Shown here: piece after piece, positions 17,658 through 27,839 of the stretch | Layout: each line of letters opens with the position of its first letter | Numbering within the stretch: the first letter of the stretch is position 1 | Assembly (NCBI GenBank): GCA_023137185.1 | Contig: JAGLPS010000002.1 | Coordinates: 1 to 47,457, forward strand | From: Minisyncoccota bacterium | GTDB lineage: Bacteria; Patescibacteriota; Minisyncoccia; Phycocordibacterales; JAGLPS01 | Length of the DNA: 47,457 nt | Direction: 5' to 3' | Notes under the pieces: model-generated | Seen by the model: the letters and a program-made list of their open reading frames with translations, nothing else | Database searches by the model: none | What the model was told of the DNA's origin: nothing | Translations under genes and position numbers: made by a program

Positions 17658-18704
17658 TTACTCTTGTTTTTTTGCTTGTGAGAGAGTGGAATTTCCTTCT
17701 AAAAACTCAAACACCTTCTCATTTTTGAGAACCGATTCAATATAAATTTTTACGCGTGTCGGGTCAGCTTCTTTATAGTGGGACAAAAGGTGTTTGACTT
17801 CTTTTTCAACTTGGTCTTCCGCGGGTTCTATTTTCTCATTTGTGGCGACAGTATTGAGGATAAGCTGTGTTTTTGCCCGCTTAATGGCTGTCTCTCTCCA
17901 TGTTTTCTGCAGATCTTCCACACTCTTTTTGATTTGCCCTAAATACTGCTCAAGTGTTATTCCTGATGTCTTTAATTCTCCCTCAAATTCAGCAAACATC
18001 TTTCGTAACTCCTCTTCCACGATAATTTCCGGAAGGTCTATTTTTGATTTTTCAATAAGATTATCAATAATGGCGATTCGCTTTTTTTCTCGCGCCCTTA
18101 CTTTTTTCTCATATTCGAGGTTTCCCCGTATCTTTTTTGTAAAATCTTCTACATCAGAAAAATCACCGAGACTTTTTACAAAGATGTCGTTAACTTCAGG
18201 AAGCGCTTCAAGTTTATCCTGTTCCTTTTTTTGTTGTTGTATTGTTTCAATCACTTTTTCTACTTCTTTGTCTGAAATAGCCAAATCGTCTTTCTGCTCC
18301 ATTATTTTTTTGGCAGTATTTTTGTATTCGGAAAGAGAGATGTCAGGGAAAAGAGCCGTGCGGATTTTGAATCCAAGTGGATTTCTACGGGCAATTTTTG
18401 TGATGGTGATACGAGGAAGTCCGATGGCATTAAGACCGTTCTCCTTTAATATTTCCGGATATGCGTCTCCAAGAGCAGTTTCAGCCGCTCTGTGGAGGAT
18501 ATTCATTTCGCCAACTTTTTTGATTACAACATCTTCCGGTACATGCCCTTTTCGAAAACCGTCAACTTCTGTTTCGGTGACAGTTTTTTTAAGTGTTGTT
18601 TCCCAACATTTTTCTAAAAAATCTGCTGGAATCTCTCCTTCAATTTCTATCTCTGACTGGGGAAGATGGTTAATTTTAATGTTTTGATGCAGGTGTGTGT
18701 TCAT
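17658..18704 (-). CDS. tig: Trigger factor
   Basis: FLEKCWETTLKKTVTETEVDGFRKGHVPEDVVIKKVGE; start chosen at MNTHLHQN. Confidence 0.9.
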   Translation of the reverse strand: MNTHLHQNIKINHLPQSEIEIEGEIPADFLEKCWETTLKKTVTETEVDGFRKGHVPEDVVIKKVGEMNILHRAAETALGDAYPEILKENGLNAIGLPRITITKIARRNPLGFKIRTALFPDISLSEYKNTAKKIMEQKDDLAISDKEVEKVIETIQQQKKEQDKLEALPEVNDIFVKSLGDFSDVEDFTKKIRGNLEYEKKVRAREKKRIAIIDNLIEKSKIDLPEIIVEEELRKMFAEFEGELKTSGITLEQYLGQIKKSVEDLQKTWRETAIKRAKTQLILNTVATNEKIEPAEDQVEKEVKHLLSHYKEADPTRVKIYIESVLKNEKVFEFLEGNSTLSQAKKQE

Positions 18705-18775
18705 TTCCGTATAATTACAAACTAGTGTACTTGTATCTCCACAAATTGGCAAGTAAAGATTAACGTAAACAAAAA

Positions 18776-18799
18776 CCCCTCTGCCAGTTGGCAGAGGGG
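18776..18799. terminator. Intrinsic terminator
   Basis: CCCCTCTGCCA-gt-TGGCAGAGGGG flanked by A and T runs. Confidence 0.75.
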
Positions 18800-18808
18800 A
18801 TTTTTGTC

Positions 18809-19174
18809 TTAGAGGTCAATCGTATCAAGCTCTGATTCTATCAACTCAAGCTCTTGGTCAAGATTTTCTAAATCTGTTGAATCTAAGTCTTTTTCAATGT
18901 CTGTGATTTCATCTGAAGAGCCCTGTGTCTCTAGAAGCTCTATTGAAGTATCGGCTGTGTCACTTCCTTCCGACATCGCGCCTTCTTTTGTTGCCATAGA
19001 CTCGTCTGCATTTTTTTCTACCCTTTGACCCCAAAAATATAAGCCTCCAAGAACAATGACAAGAATAACAATAATAATTCCGATAAGTGGTCCGATGGAA
19101 GAAGGTTTTGGTGTCTCTTCTGGCATTTGAGGCATTGCATTCACAGGGTTTTGATTGGTGTTTAGATTTTCCAT
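18809..19174 (-). CDS. Hypothetical membrane-anchored acidic protein
   Basis: One TM (IGPLIGIIIVILVIVLGGLYFWG), acidic C-terminus. Confidence 0.7.
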   Translation of the reverse strand: MENLNTNQNPVNAMPQMPEETPKPSSIGPLIGIIIVILVIVLGGLYFWGQRVEKNADESMATKEGAMSEGSDTADTSIELLETQGSSDEITDIEKDLDSTDLENLDQELELIESELDTIDL

Positions 19175-19193
19175 AATAATATTTTTTGTTTTT

Positions 19194-19919
19194 TTAATTT
19201 TCAGAATCAGTTTCCGCGTTTAATTTTAGTTTTACTATTTCTTTGAGGCTTTTGATTGCTTCTCGTAGATGGCTGTATACACTATGAATTTTTTCCTTTG
19301 CCTCCTTAACAAGTTCCCGAGCTTCTTCAAATGCTTCGCGTAAGGTGTCTGCGGTTACAATATCTGTAATGGCTTCTGGTATTTTCTCAACGATTACGAG
19401 AGCTTCTTCGATCTCTGCTTTTGCCGTTGTTAAATGTTCCTCTGGATCTGATGTGTCTACACCTTCTTCTTTTAATTTTTCAATTCGTGAGAAAATTCTT
19501 CCCGCTAATAATTCTGCTCTGTCAATAGCTGCAAGCAAACGCCTTACAATCTGATTCAATGAGACGTCAATTCCGTGTCTAATACGCCTCCGCGCCTCTT
19601 CCCTTGTCTCATTGGCTTGGTCAGTAATTTTTTCTTTCTGCTCTTCTAATCTCTCCCGCGCCTCTTCTTGTCTTTGTTCAACATCTATCTTGAGTGCCCT
19701 TACTCTTGTTTCAATTTCTTCACGCACCGTTTCTCTTTTCTGTTCTATCTCTCCCGCCTGTTTTTCCATCTGTTTTTTAAGTTGCTGAGTTTCCCCGTTG
19801 GAATTTAACTTTATTTGAATAGTGTCTTTCGTATTTTGGGCGTATGTGTTTAGTGCGGGGGACAGTAACAATGTTATTACAAGAAACAGCGAAATAGAAA
19901 TTTTGTTAGGTTTTTTCAT
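19194..19919 (-). CDS. Hypothetical secreted coiled-coil protein
   Basis: Signal peptide ISLFLVITLLLSPALNTYAQ then long charged coiled coil. Confidence 0.75.
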   Translation of the reverse strand: MKKPNKISISLFLVITLLLSPALNTYAQNTKDTIQIKLNSNGETQQLKKQMEKQAGEIEQKRETVREEIETRVRALKIDVEQRQEEARERLEEQKEKITDQANETREEARRRIRHGIDVSLNQIVRRLLAAIDRAELLAGRIFSRIEKLKEEGVDTSDPEEHLTTAKAEIEEALVIVEKIPEAITDIVTADTLREAFEEARELVKEAKEKIHSVYSHLREAIKSLKEIVKLKLNAETDSEN

Positions 19920-20175
19920 ATATATAATTTATTTTAATAAAATAACGGGGCTGTTTATATTTGACGAGCGAGCCTGCCTATCACAGGCTTGCCCAGCCAG
20001 GGGAGACCGCGAAAACTTCTAAATTTAATGGCGTCCGAGAGCGAAGTCAAACTATGAGTCAATACCTCGCGGTCTTTGCCACAATGGCTCGTGTACAGTT
20101 TTCCTAGAAGAATTATACAAAAAAACACCTCAACGAACAATGTTGGGGTGGTACACAAAAAATTAGGCTCTTTCT

Positions 20176-20222
20176 CTTCCATAAAAACAGCCCGGGCGAC
20201 GCCCGGGCTGTTTTTATGGAAG
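20176..20222. repeat. 22-bp-arm perfect palindrome
   Basis: CTTCCATAAAAACAGCCCGGGC-gac-GCCCGGGCTGTTTTTATGGAAG. Confidence 0.9.
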
Positions 20223-20275
20223 CGACCATTCATCCCCGTCCGCTTGCGGCGGGGATTGATGAACGGCAAACTTTA
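20219..20275 (+). repeat. REP-like element copy 1
   Basis: GGAAGCGACCATTCATCCCCGTCCGCTTGCGGCGGGGAT...GGCAAACTTTAT; related copy at 38431-38590. Confidence 0.8.
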
Positions 20276-20797
20276 TTTCTTGAACTTCTTGTTGTATAAT
20301 TCTTTTCCTTCTTCAAACGCTCTTTCTGCGTCCTCTTTATTTTTGAAGCCGATGACAGACACTTCCTTGTCCTGAAGTTTTTTATATGTGCTGTAAAAAT
20401 GTTCAAGTTCTTTAAGTGTGTGTGGGTTGATATCCGAAAGTTCTTTTACCTTTTCCCATCGCGGATCGTCAATAGGAACAGCAATAATTTTATCATCTGC
20501 TTCTCCATCATCCGTCATATTCATAAGCGCGATAGGTCTGGCACGCACCAGAATACCTGGAAGAAGCGGGTATGTGGTAAGTACTACAACATCAATCGGG
20601 TCGTTGTCGTACCATAGGGTTTGTGGGACAAAACCGTAATCAAATGGAAAGTCTTGAGTGGTATGGGTGACGCGATCTAAGGCAATGAGGCCAGTCTTTT
20701 TATCAATTTCGTATTTATTTTTTGATCCTCGATTGATTTCGATAATAACGTTTATGTTATTTTTTTCTCCGGGATCAATTTCATGCCATAAATTCAT
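20273..20797 (-). CDS. ppa: Inorganic pyrophosphatase
   Basis: INVIIEINRGSKNKYEIDKKTGLIALDRV; DNDPIDVVVL; DDGEADDKIIAVP. Confidence 0.97.
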   Translation of the reverse strand: MNLWHEIDPGEKNNINVIIEINRGSKNKYEIDKKTGLIALDRVTHTTQDFPFDYGFVPQTLWYDNDPIDVVVLTTYPLLPGILVRARPIALMNMTDDGEADDKIIAVPIDDPRWEKVKELSDINPHTLKELEHFYSTYKKLQDKEVSVIGFKNKEDAERAFEEGKELYNKKFKK

Positions 20798-20828
20798 ATT
20801 GTGTTATTTTTACTATCTTATAATTTCA

Positions 20829-22049
20829 TTATAGCACTTCTTTTTTTGCGTCTTCTGCATCTTTACTTTTTTCTGTGTTATTTTCATCTTTCTCTTTTTC
20901 CTCAAGGACGGTATCTTCAATGTCGGCTTCCTTATTGCTTTTGTCACTCTGAGGGGATTGGATATCAATTTTCCATCCGGTCAGTTTCGCCGCAAGGCGA
21001 ACATTTTGCCCTCCTTTCCCGATCGCGAGAGATTGCTGATCTTCTGACACTTCAACTCGGGCTTCTTTTTCTTCCTCGCTAACGATTCCAACTGAGAGTA
21101 TCTTGGCAGGAGAAAGAGCGTCTTCTATAAATTCTTGAGGAATGTCAGACCATTCAATGATGTCTATTTTTTCTCCCCCAAGCTCGCTCATTACCGTAGT
21201 TACTCTCACGCCACGTTGACCAACCATTGAACCAACAGGATCGATGTGTTCATCGTGGGAATACACAGCAATTTTGCTACGGGAACCGGCTTCACGAGCG
21301 ATTGACTTTATTTCAACCACTCCTGAACCGATTTCAGGAGTTTCAATTTCGAACAGTTTTTCCAAGAATTTTGGATGTGAACGTGACAAGCGCAAAAATA
21401 CTCCTCTAGGGGTTTCTTCAACGCGATAGAGATATGCTCTAATTCGCTCTCCGGGACGGTAATGCTCTCCACGTATTTGCTCTTCAAGTGAAAGTAGGCC
21501 TGTCGCTCTTCCCATATCAACAAAAATATTACCTCTTTCCATCCTTTGAACTACTCCGGTAACAATTTCGTCTTCGTGTTTTCCGTATTCGCCAAGTACA
21601 GAAACTTTTTCTGCTTCACGAATTTTCTGAATAATCATTTGTTTCGCGGTTTGAGCTGCGATACGGCCGTAATCACCCTTTGTTTCAAGAGGGAATACTA
21701 TCTCTTCACCTACTGTCGAACCCTTTCTGATTTTTTGAGCATTGGAAAGAAGAATATGTTTTTCAGCATTAAGCACCTCCTTTTCTGTATCTATATCTCC
21801 GCTTGCAAGTTTTTCTTCTTCAGTCATAAACACTTCAGATTCGTCCACGATTATTTTAACCTGGAAAAAATTTGTTTCACCATTTTCTGGGTTAAATTGA
21901 GCGCGAATGATTTGTCCTCGTTTCCCGTACTCTTTCTTGTATGCGGTTGCGAGGGCCATTCCAATTGCTTCAACGATTTTTTCTCTTGGAATACCACGTT
22001 CTTCTTCAAGCTGGTCTAATACAGAATGAATAACTTTTAGATCAAACAT
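20829..22049 (-). CDS. nusA: Transcription termination/antitermination protein NusA
   Basis: S1/KH domains: GSMVGQRGVRVTTVMSELGGEKIDIIEWS; AIGKGGQNVRLAAKLTGWKIDI. Confidence 0.96.
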   Translation of the reverse strand: MFDLKVIHSVLDQLEEERGIPREKIVEAIGMALATAYKKEYGKRGQIIRAQFNPENGETNFFQVKIIVDESEVFMTEEEKLASGDIDTEKEVLNAEKHILLSNAQKIRKGSTVGEEIVFPLETKGDYGRIAAQTAKQMIIQKIREAEKVSVLGEYGKHEDEIVTGVVQRMERGNIFVDMGRATGLLSLEEQIRGEHYRPGERIRAYLYRVEETPRGVFLRLSRSHPKFLEKLFEIETPEIGSGVVEIKSIAREAGSRSKIAVYSHDEHIDPVGSMVGQRGVRVTTVMSELGGEKIDIIEWSDIPQEFIEDALSPAKILSVGIVSEEEKEARVEVSEDQQSLAIGKGGQNVRLAAKLTGWKIDIQSPQSDKSNKEADIEDTVLEEKEKDENNTEKSKDAEDAKKEVL

Positions 22050-22182
22050 AATAGTTTTGTTATGAACAAAGCGAATTTCAAAATCATCACTTACCAAAAT
22101 TTTGACGAAGAAGAAAAATATCTCGCTCTGCTCGTTTTTTTAAAAAAATAAGCCCGCCGAATGGCGAACTGACTATATTTCT

Positions 22183-22210
22183 ATAATATATGTTTGCCAC
22201 CTTTTGTCAA
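22183..22210 (-). promoter_or_regulatory. Sigma70-like promoter for nusA
   Basis: On minus strand TTGACA-N16-TATTAT. Confidence 0.65.
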
Positions 22211-22260
22211 ATAGGCGCTTTTCTTACCTACTTAACCCTTAAAACTTGGAAACTTAACTA

Positions 22261-22290
22261 ATTATCGAGGTTCAACCTCGATAATTTTTA
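22261..22290. repeat. Palindromic interspersed repeat (family ATTATCGAGGTT)
   Basis: ATTATCGAGGTTCAACCTCGATAAT; near-identical palindrome at 29427-29455. Confidence 0.85.
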
Positions 22291-22431
22291 GATGGAGACG
22301 TAATTTTGTTTTGTAATTTGTGCAGATTTGGAGGCTGGACTTCCAAGCTGGAGTTTTTAAGTATAGATAGTGACAAAATACTATGCCAAAAGAGGCGTAG
22401 GGGGTATAATTTAATAAAATATATAACGATT

Positions 22432-24186
22432 ATGTACATTGAGGAAGCCCAACTTAAAGATTTTATTCTTGACTCTGATTTAATTTCTCGATCAGATTTT
22501 GAAAAAGCAGAAAAGAAGGCCGTCGCCGAGGGTTCGAGTATTGGGAAAGTTCTGGTTGATCAAGGAAAAATCAGTGAAGACGATCTGCGAAAAGTTCAGG
22601 CGCATATTCTGGGTATTCCATTTGTTGATCTTAAGAACGAAAAGATTGATTTTGAAGTGTTGTCCCTTATTCCAGAACCAATTGCGCGAAATCACAACAT
22701 TGTCACCTTTCGCGCCGTCGAAGGATCTCTTGAAGTTGCGATGTTGGATACTGAAGATTTAGCGGCTATTGACTTTGTTAAAAAGAAAACTGGTCTCAAA
22801 ATTCTTCCCCGCCTTACTGATACTGAGTCAATGAAAAACGCTTTGTTGCAATATCAGAAGAGCCTCAAGGCGGAATTTGGGGACATTATTCAGAAAGAAG
22901 CGTTGTCATTGAAGATGGCGCCTGAAGGTGGGGAAGGGGAACTTTCAGAAAGTGATTTAAAGGAACTTGCTGAAGATATTCCTGTTATTCGTATTGTAGA
23001 TACACTTCTCAAACACGCCATCATTCAGAATGCTTCTGATATTCATATAGAGCCAATGGAAACTCAGGTTTTGGTGAGGTATCGGATTGACGGCATTTTG
23101 CATGACGCGATGGTACTTCCTAAAAATGTTGCTGGCAGTATTACCGCTCGCATAAAAGTGCTTTCTAATTTGAAGCTTGACGAAAAACGACTTCCGCAGG
23201 ACGGACGCTTCAAAGTGGAGGTTAACAGTGAAAGTGTTTCGTTTCGTGTCTCAACAATTCCAACGTATTTTGGTGAAAAAACAGTTATGCGTGTTCTTCG
23301 TGAGAGCGCGTCAGGTTTTTCCCTTGAAGTCCTTGGTTTCCACGGTGAAGCACTCGAATATATTCATAGCGCGACTAAGTTGACTACCGGTATGATTCTT
23401 ACCACAGGACCAACTGGCTCAGGTAAAACAACCACGCTCTATACTGTGTTAGATATTCTCAATACACCAGATGTTAATATATCAACCATTGAGGACCCTA
23501 TTGAGTATCAAATGAAGCGAGTAAATCAGACGCAGGTAAAACCAGATATAGGATTTACATTTGCGGGTGGTTTGCGCTCACTTGTTCGACAGGACCCCGA
23601 TATAATTATGGTTGGCGAGATTCGTGACCATGAGACGGCATCACTCGCAGTTAACGCTGCTCTTACCGGGCATCTTGTGCTTTCGACACTCCATACGAAC
23701 TCCGCGGCAGGAGCAATACCACGTCTTATTGATATGAAAGTCGAGCCGTTTCTGCTTGTGTCTACTCTTAACGTTATTATTGCGCAGCGCCTTATCAGAA
23801 AACTTGCGGAAAATAAAGAAAAAAGGATGCTCGGAAAAGATGAGATTGTAACTCTTGAAAAAAGTATTGATCTTAACAAGGTTCTTGAGTTTCTTAAAAA
23901 AGAAAAAGTTGTAAAAGAAGATGCGACATGGGAAAAAATTCCCTTTTATAGCGCTGTTGCTTCCAATGACGCCCCTGATGGATACAGCGGTCGGGTGGGC
24001 ATTTATGAGGTGCTTCAGGTCTCATCCGCGATAAAAGAATTAATTCTTAAAAATGAGACAAGTTATGCGATTGACGAACAAGCAAGAAAAGAAGGTATGA
24101 TGACAATGATAGAAGATGGTATTTTTAAAGCGGTTCAAGGATTAACAACAATAGAAGAAGTACTTCGTGTTATTTCTTCAGAGTAA
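22432..24186 (+). CDS. pilB: Type IV pilus assembly ATPase PilB/GspE
   Basis: GPTGSGKTTTLYTVLDIL, IEDPIEYQ, RQDPDIIMVGEIRDHETA, TGHLVLSTLHTN. Confidence 0.97.
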   Translation: MYIEEAQLKDFILDSDLISRSDFEKAEKKAVAEGSSIGKVLVDQGKISEDDLRKVQAHILGIPFVDLKNEKIDFEVLSLIPEPIARNHNIVTFRAVEGSLEVAMLDTEDLAAIDFVKKKTGLKILPRLTDTESMKNALLQYQKSLKAEFGDIIQKEALSLKMAPEGGEGELSESDLKELAEDIPVIRIVDTLLKHAIIQNASDIHIEPMETQVLVRYRIDGILHDAMVLPKNVAGSITARIKVLSNLKLDEKRLPQDGRFKVEVNSESVSFRVSTIPTYFGEKTVMRVLRESASGFSLEVLGFHGEALEYIHSATKLTTGMILTTGPTGSGKTTTLYTVLDILNTPDVNISTIEDPIEYQMKRVNQTQVKPDIGFTFAGGLRSLVRQDPDIIMVGEIRDHETASLAVNAALTGHLVLSTLHTNSAAGAIPRLIDMKVEPFLLVSTLNVIIAQRLIRKLAENKEKRMLGKDEIVTLEKSIDLNKVLEFLKKEKVVKEDATWEKIPFYSAVASNDAPDGYSGRVGIYEVLQVSSAIKELILKNETSYAIDEQARKEGMMTMIEDGIFKAVQGLTTIEEVLRVISSE

Positions 24187-24192
24187 TATAAT

Positions 24193-25410
24193 ATGACTCT
24201 TTTTTCATTTAAAGCAATCAGAAAGGACGGAGAATCGTACGAGGGGACGATGGAGGCCTCAACGAAAAATGTGATACACGAAAAGATTTCCAAAGATGGC
24301 GATACCATAATATATGTCCGGGAAATGGCAAAACGTCCCTCACTTTCTTTTCGGAGTTTTGAAAGTTTCTTTATGAAGGTGAAAATGAGTGACAAAATTG
24401 TCTTTGCCCGCAACTTGGCTTCAATGGTTGAAGCTGGTCTTTCACTTTCCCGCGCGCTCTCTGTGCTGGAACGACAAACAAAAAATAAACAGATGGAGAA
24501 AATTCTGCAGTCGCTTATTGAAAGTATCAACAAAGGGGAGCCACTAAGTGAGGCAATGAAACATTTCCCTTCAATTTTTCCAGCGCTGTTTGTTTCAATG
24601 GTGCGCGCTGGTGAGGAGAGCGGGAATCTTGTTGAATCTCTGCGAGGAGTTGCTTCGCAACTTGAAAAGACATATACGCTAACGCGCCGAATTCAGGGAG
24701 CAATGATTTATCCGGCAATTATTCTTGCTCTTATGTTTGTTATTGCAATTTTGATGCTTGTCTATGTTGTGCCGACTTTGGCAAAAACCTTTCTGGAACT
24801 TGGTGTTGAATTGCCGCTCTCAACACGAATTCTTATTTCCGCGAGCAATTTTTTAAGTCAGAATTTTATTTTTGTTGTTCTTGGTTTCGTTGCCACTGTT
24901 TCAGGTTTTATGTTTGTGGCTCGCACAAAAAAGGGAAAACGGACTATCGATTTCGCGCTGCTTCGTCTCCCGCTAGTTTCTCCTATTGTTAAGGAAGTAA
25001 ATTCAGCTCGGACGACACGAACTCTTTCTTCCCTTCTGTTGGCTGGTGTGGATTTGATTATCGCGATACGGATTACAGGAGAGGTTTTGCAGAATTCATT
25101 TTATAAAGACGTATTGAAACAGATGGAAATACGTGTGGAAAAAGGAGAAAGCATTTCTTCTGTCATTTCTGAGCACGTAGACCTCTATCCTGTATTTGTA
25201 TCTGAAATGACAAACGTCGGGGAAGAAACTGGGAAATTGTCGGAAATGCTTATGGGGGTCGCGACATTCTATGAAAATGAAGTTGAACAACAGACACGCG
25301 ATCTCTCAACTATTGTTGAACCGGTTTTGATGATAATTATTGGGATTGCTGTTGGATTTTTTGTACTTTCAATGATTGGGCCCACTTACTCTCTCGTTGA
25401 TATACTTTAG
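24193..25410 (+). CDS. pilC: Type IV pilus inner membrane platform protein PilC/GspF
   Basis: ARNLASMVEAGLSLSRAL; FPALFVSMVRAGEESGNL; MTNVGEETGKLSEML. Confidence 0.96.
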   Translation: MTLFSFKAIRKDGESYEGTMEASTKNVIHEKISKDGDTIIYVREMAKRPSLSFRSFESFFMKVKMSDKIVFARNLASMVEAGLSLSRALSVLERQTKNKQMEKILQSLIESINKGEPLSEAMKHFPSIFPALFVSMVRAGEESGNLVESLRGVASQLEKTYTLTRRIQGAMIYPAIILALMFVIAILMLVYVVPTLAKTFLELGVELPLSTRILISASNFLSQNFIFVVLGFVATVSGFMFVARTKKGKRTIDFALLRLPLVSPIVKEVNSARTTRTLSSLLLAGVDLIIAIRITGEVLQNSFYKDVLKQMEIRVEKGESISSVISEHVDLYPVFVSEMTNVGEETGKLSEMLMGVATFYENEVEQQTRDLSTIVEPVLMIIIGIAVGFFVLSMIGPTYSLVDIL

Positions 25411-25411
25411 T

Positions 25412-27214
25412 ATGTTGAATAATCGTCAACGCGCGTTTACATTAGTTGAAACACTCATTGGGGTCGCGCTTTTTTTAATGATTATGATGGGAGTGTATCG
25501 GGGATATTTCGCTGTTGTTAGCGCCGCTAGGGCGGCAACAGTGCGCCTAACTGCCGCGAATCTCGCAAACGAGCAATTCGAAATTGTCCGTAATCTACCG
25601 TATGCAGATGTGGGTATTGTCAATGGTATTCCTTCTGGAAAAGTCCCATATACGCAGACGCTTGTACGAGGAGGGCAGACGTTTACTGTTACCGCTATAG
25701 TTCGTGATATTGATCTTCCCTTTGATGGTACTGTCGGAGGAAGTCCTAACGATCTATCTCCGGCGGATAACAAACTTATTGAATTTACTATTCTATGTGA
25801 CTTATGCGCAAACTTTTCTCCACTTACGTTTACAGGTCGTGTCGCTCCAAAAAATCTTGAAACTGCCTCTACAAACGGAGCTCTTTTTATAAGAGTTTTT
25901 AACGCCAATGGAGTTGCAATACCCGAAGCTTCTGTTCGAGTACAGAGTACTACCTTGACTCCTGCGATTGATATCCAAGATGTAACCAATAATTCTGGTG
26001 TATTACAGATAGTTGATATTCCTCCCGGATTTAAAGAATACAAAATTACTGTCACTGAAGAAGGATATTCTACTGCAACTACCTATCCGCCGGATGATCC
26101 AGAAAATCCCAATCCGACGAATCCTCATGCAACTGTTACCTCTCAACAAGTGACTCAGATCAGTTTTAATATAGACGAATTAAGCACTATCTTTGTTTCA
26201 AGTGTAAATGATACATGCTCTCTGATTCCGGATGTGGATTTTTACATTGCTGGTAGTAAACTTGTGGGGGAAGACCCTGATATTCCGAAGTACAGTTCTG
26301 TTGGAGAAACTGACATAAATGGGCAACTTACCATAGATGCACTGGAATGGGATACCTATAATCTATCTCTTGTGGATTCTACTTATGACCTTATTGGGCT
26401 AAACCCGTTGAGTCCGCTTTTTCTTATTCCAGGCTCAATTCAAAATCTTAAGATTATCGTTGCTCTCAAAGATCCTAAAAGTCTTCTCGTTACTATTGAA
26501 GATGGAGCAACACAGTTACCAATTTCAGACGCTTCCGTTCTTCTTGAAGATGAATACTCATATTCAGAGACTCTTTTGACGGGTAGAGGGTTTATTACTC
26601 AAACTTCCTGGTCAGGAGGAGGTGGCCAAGCAATTTTTGTTGATCAAGATAAGTATTTTACGTCGGATGGTAACATCGACATAACAGATACTCCAGGTGT
26701 TATCTCCCTTAAGGAAAACTTTGGGGAATATACTCCTTCGGGATGGCTTGAGTCTTCTACCTTTGACACCGGTTCCCCAAGTAACTTCCATGAGATTGTG
26801 TGGCTTCCCAAAGACCAACTTCCACAGACAGGCACTGACAATGTACGTTTCCAAATAGCTACTGGAAATGATCAAGCAACTACCACGTGGAATTACAAAG
26901 GACATGATGGCACAGCGACAACACACTATACAATTTCAAATTTTAATATAGATCCTGTACATAATGGTGACCAGTATTTTCGTTATAAAATCTATCTTCA
27001 GACAGCGGATGTTAATTATACTCCGAGCATTTCTGATATTTCTTTTACCTTCACATCCGAATGTACTCCTCCAGGCCAAGTATTATTCGGCGGTCTTTTA
27101 GATGGAGTATATACAATTACTGTAAACAAAAACGGGCATCAGCAGTCAGTTGCGGACCTAATTACTCTTCCAAATGACTGGCAGGAAGTAAAAATAACAT
27201 TGTATCCTGAATAA
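25412..27214 (+). CDS. Large pseudopilin with prepilin N-terminus and extracellular repeated beta domains
   Basis: RAFTLVETLIGVALFLMIM class III prepilin motif; carboxypeptidase-regulatory-like segments (ASVRVQSTT, ISDASVLLEDE). Confidence 0.8.
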   Translation: MLNNRQRAFTLVETLIGVALFLMIMMGVYRGYFAVVSAARAATVRLTAANLANEQFEIVRNLPYADVGIVNGIPSGKVPYTQTLVRGGQTFTVTAIVRDIDLPFDGTVGGSPNDLSPADNKLIEFTILCDLCANFSPLTFTGRVAPKNLETASTNGALFIRVFNANGVAIPEASVRVQSTTLTPAIDIQDVTNNSGVLQIVDIPPGFKEYKITVTEEGYSTATTYPPDDPENPNPTNPHATVTSQQVTQISFNIDELSTIFVSSVNDTCSLIPDVDFYIAGSKLVGEDPDIPKYSSVGETDINGQLTIDALEWDTYNLSLVDSTYDLIGLNPLSPLFLIPGSIQNLKIIVALKDPKSLLVTIEDGATQLPISDASVLLEDEYSYSETLLTGRGFITQTSWSGGGGQAIFVDQDKYFTSDGNIDITDTPGVISLKENFGEYTPSGWLESSTFDTGSPSNFHEIVWLPKDQLPQTGTDNVRFQIATGNDQATTTWNYKGHDGTATTHYTISNFNIDPVHNGDQYFRYKIYLQTADVNYTPSISDISFTFTSECTPPGQVLFGGLLDGVYTITVNKNGHQQSVADLITLPNDWQEVKITLYPE

Positions 27215-27224
27215 ATAGAAGAAT

Positions 27225-27839
27225 ATGAAAAGGCTGTTTATTAACAAAGGAATATCATTGGTTGAAACTTTAATTGTTGTAACAATTGTTTCTTTTCTTG
27301 TTCTTGCCATCGGATCATTTCAGAGAAATATACTCTTTTTTGCGGGATTTCTTGAGGATTCAATTTCTGGCGCTCAGGATGCTCGAGCGGTATTGCGGAC
27401 AATGGCTTGTGAAATACGAACTGCGTCGCCGTCAAATCTCGGTACTTATCCTGTAGCAACAGCATCTCCGCAGACGTTTACATTTTATAGCGATATAGAT
27501 GATGACGGTCTTAAAGAGCGGGTGCGTTACTTTCTTGATGGCGTAGACCTTAAAAAGGGGATTGTAAAACCGTCAGGAAATCCGTTAATGTATGATCCTG
27601 CTTCAGAAACAGTTGTTGCGGTTCTTGTTCACAATGTGCGAAACGACGCTCAAAATATTTTTGATTATTACGACACTAATTATGACGGAACAACTGACCC
27701 TCTTCCTGAGCCAATTGACATTATTTCTGCGCGATTGGTAAAAATTACTATCATTATTGATGCCGATCCAAACCGCGCGCCGTCAGCAAAAACGTTTACA
27801 AGTCAGGTTTCTATGAGAAATCTTAAAGATAATTTATGA
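27225..27839 (+). CDS. Type II/IV pseudopilin (PulJ/PilW-like)
   Basis: KGISLVETLIVVTIVSFLVLAIGSFQRN prepilin-like start; AVLRTMACEIRTASPSNL. Confidence 0.75.
   Translation: MKRLFINKGISLVETLIVVTIVSFLVLAIGSFQRNILFFAGFLEDSISGAQDARAVLRTMACEIRTASPSNLGTYPVATASPQTFTFYSDIDDDGLKERVRYFLDGVDLKKGIVKPSGNPLMYDPASETVVAVLVHNVRNDAQNIFDYYDTNYDGTTDPLPEPIDIISARLVKITIIIDADPNRAPSAKTFTSQVSMRNLKDNL

Noticed and set aside
17794-18687. 297-aa plus-strand ORF opposite trigger factor; similar long antisense ORFs at 15692-16267, 25426-26055 and 42871-43731
   Set aside because: Mirror frames of well-supported genes, Ser/Phe/Cys-rich and no start signals.
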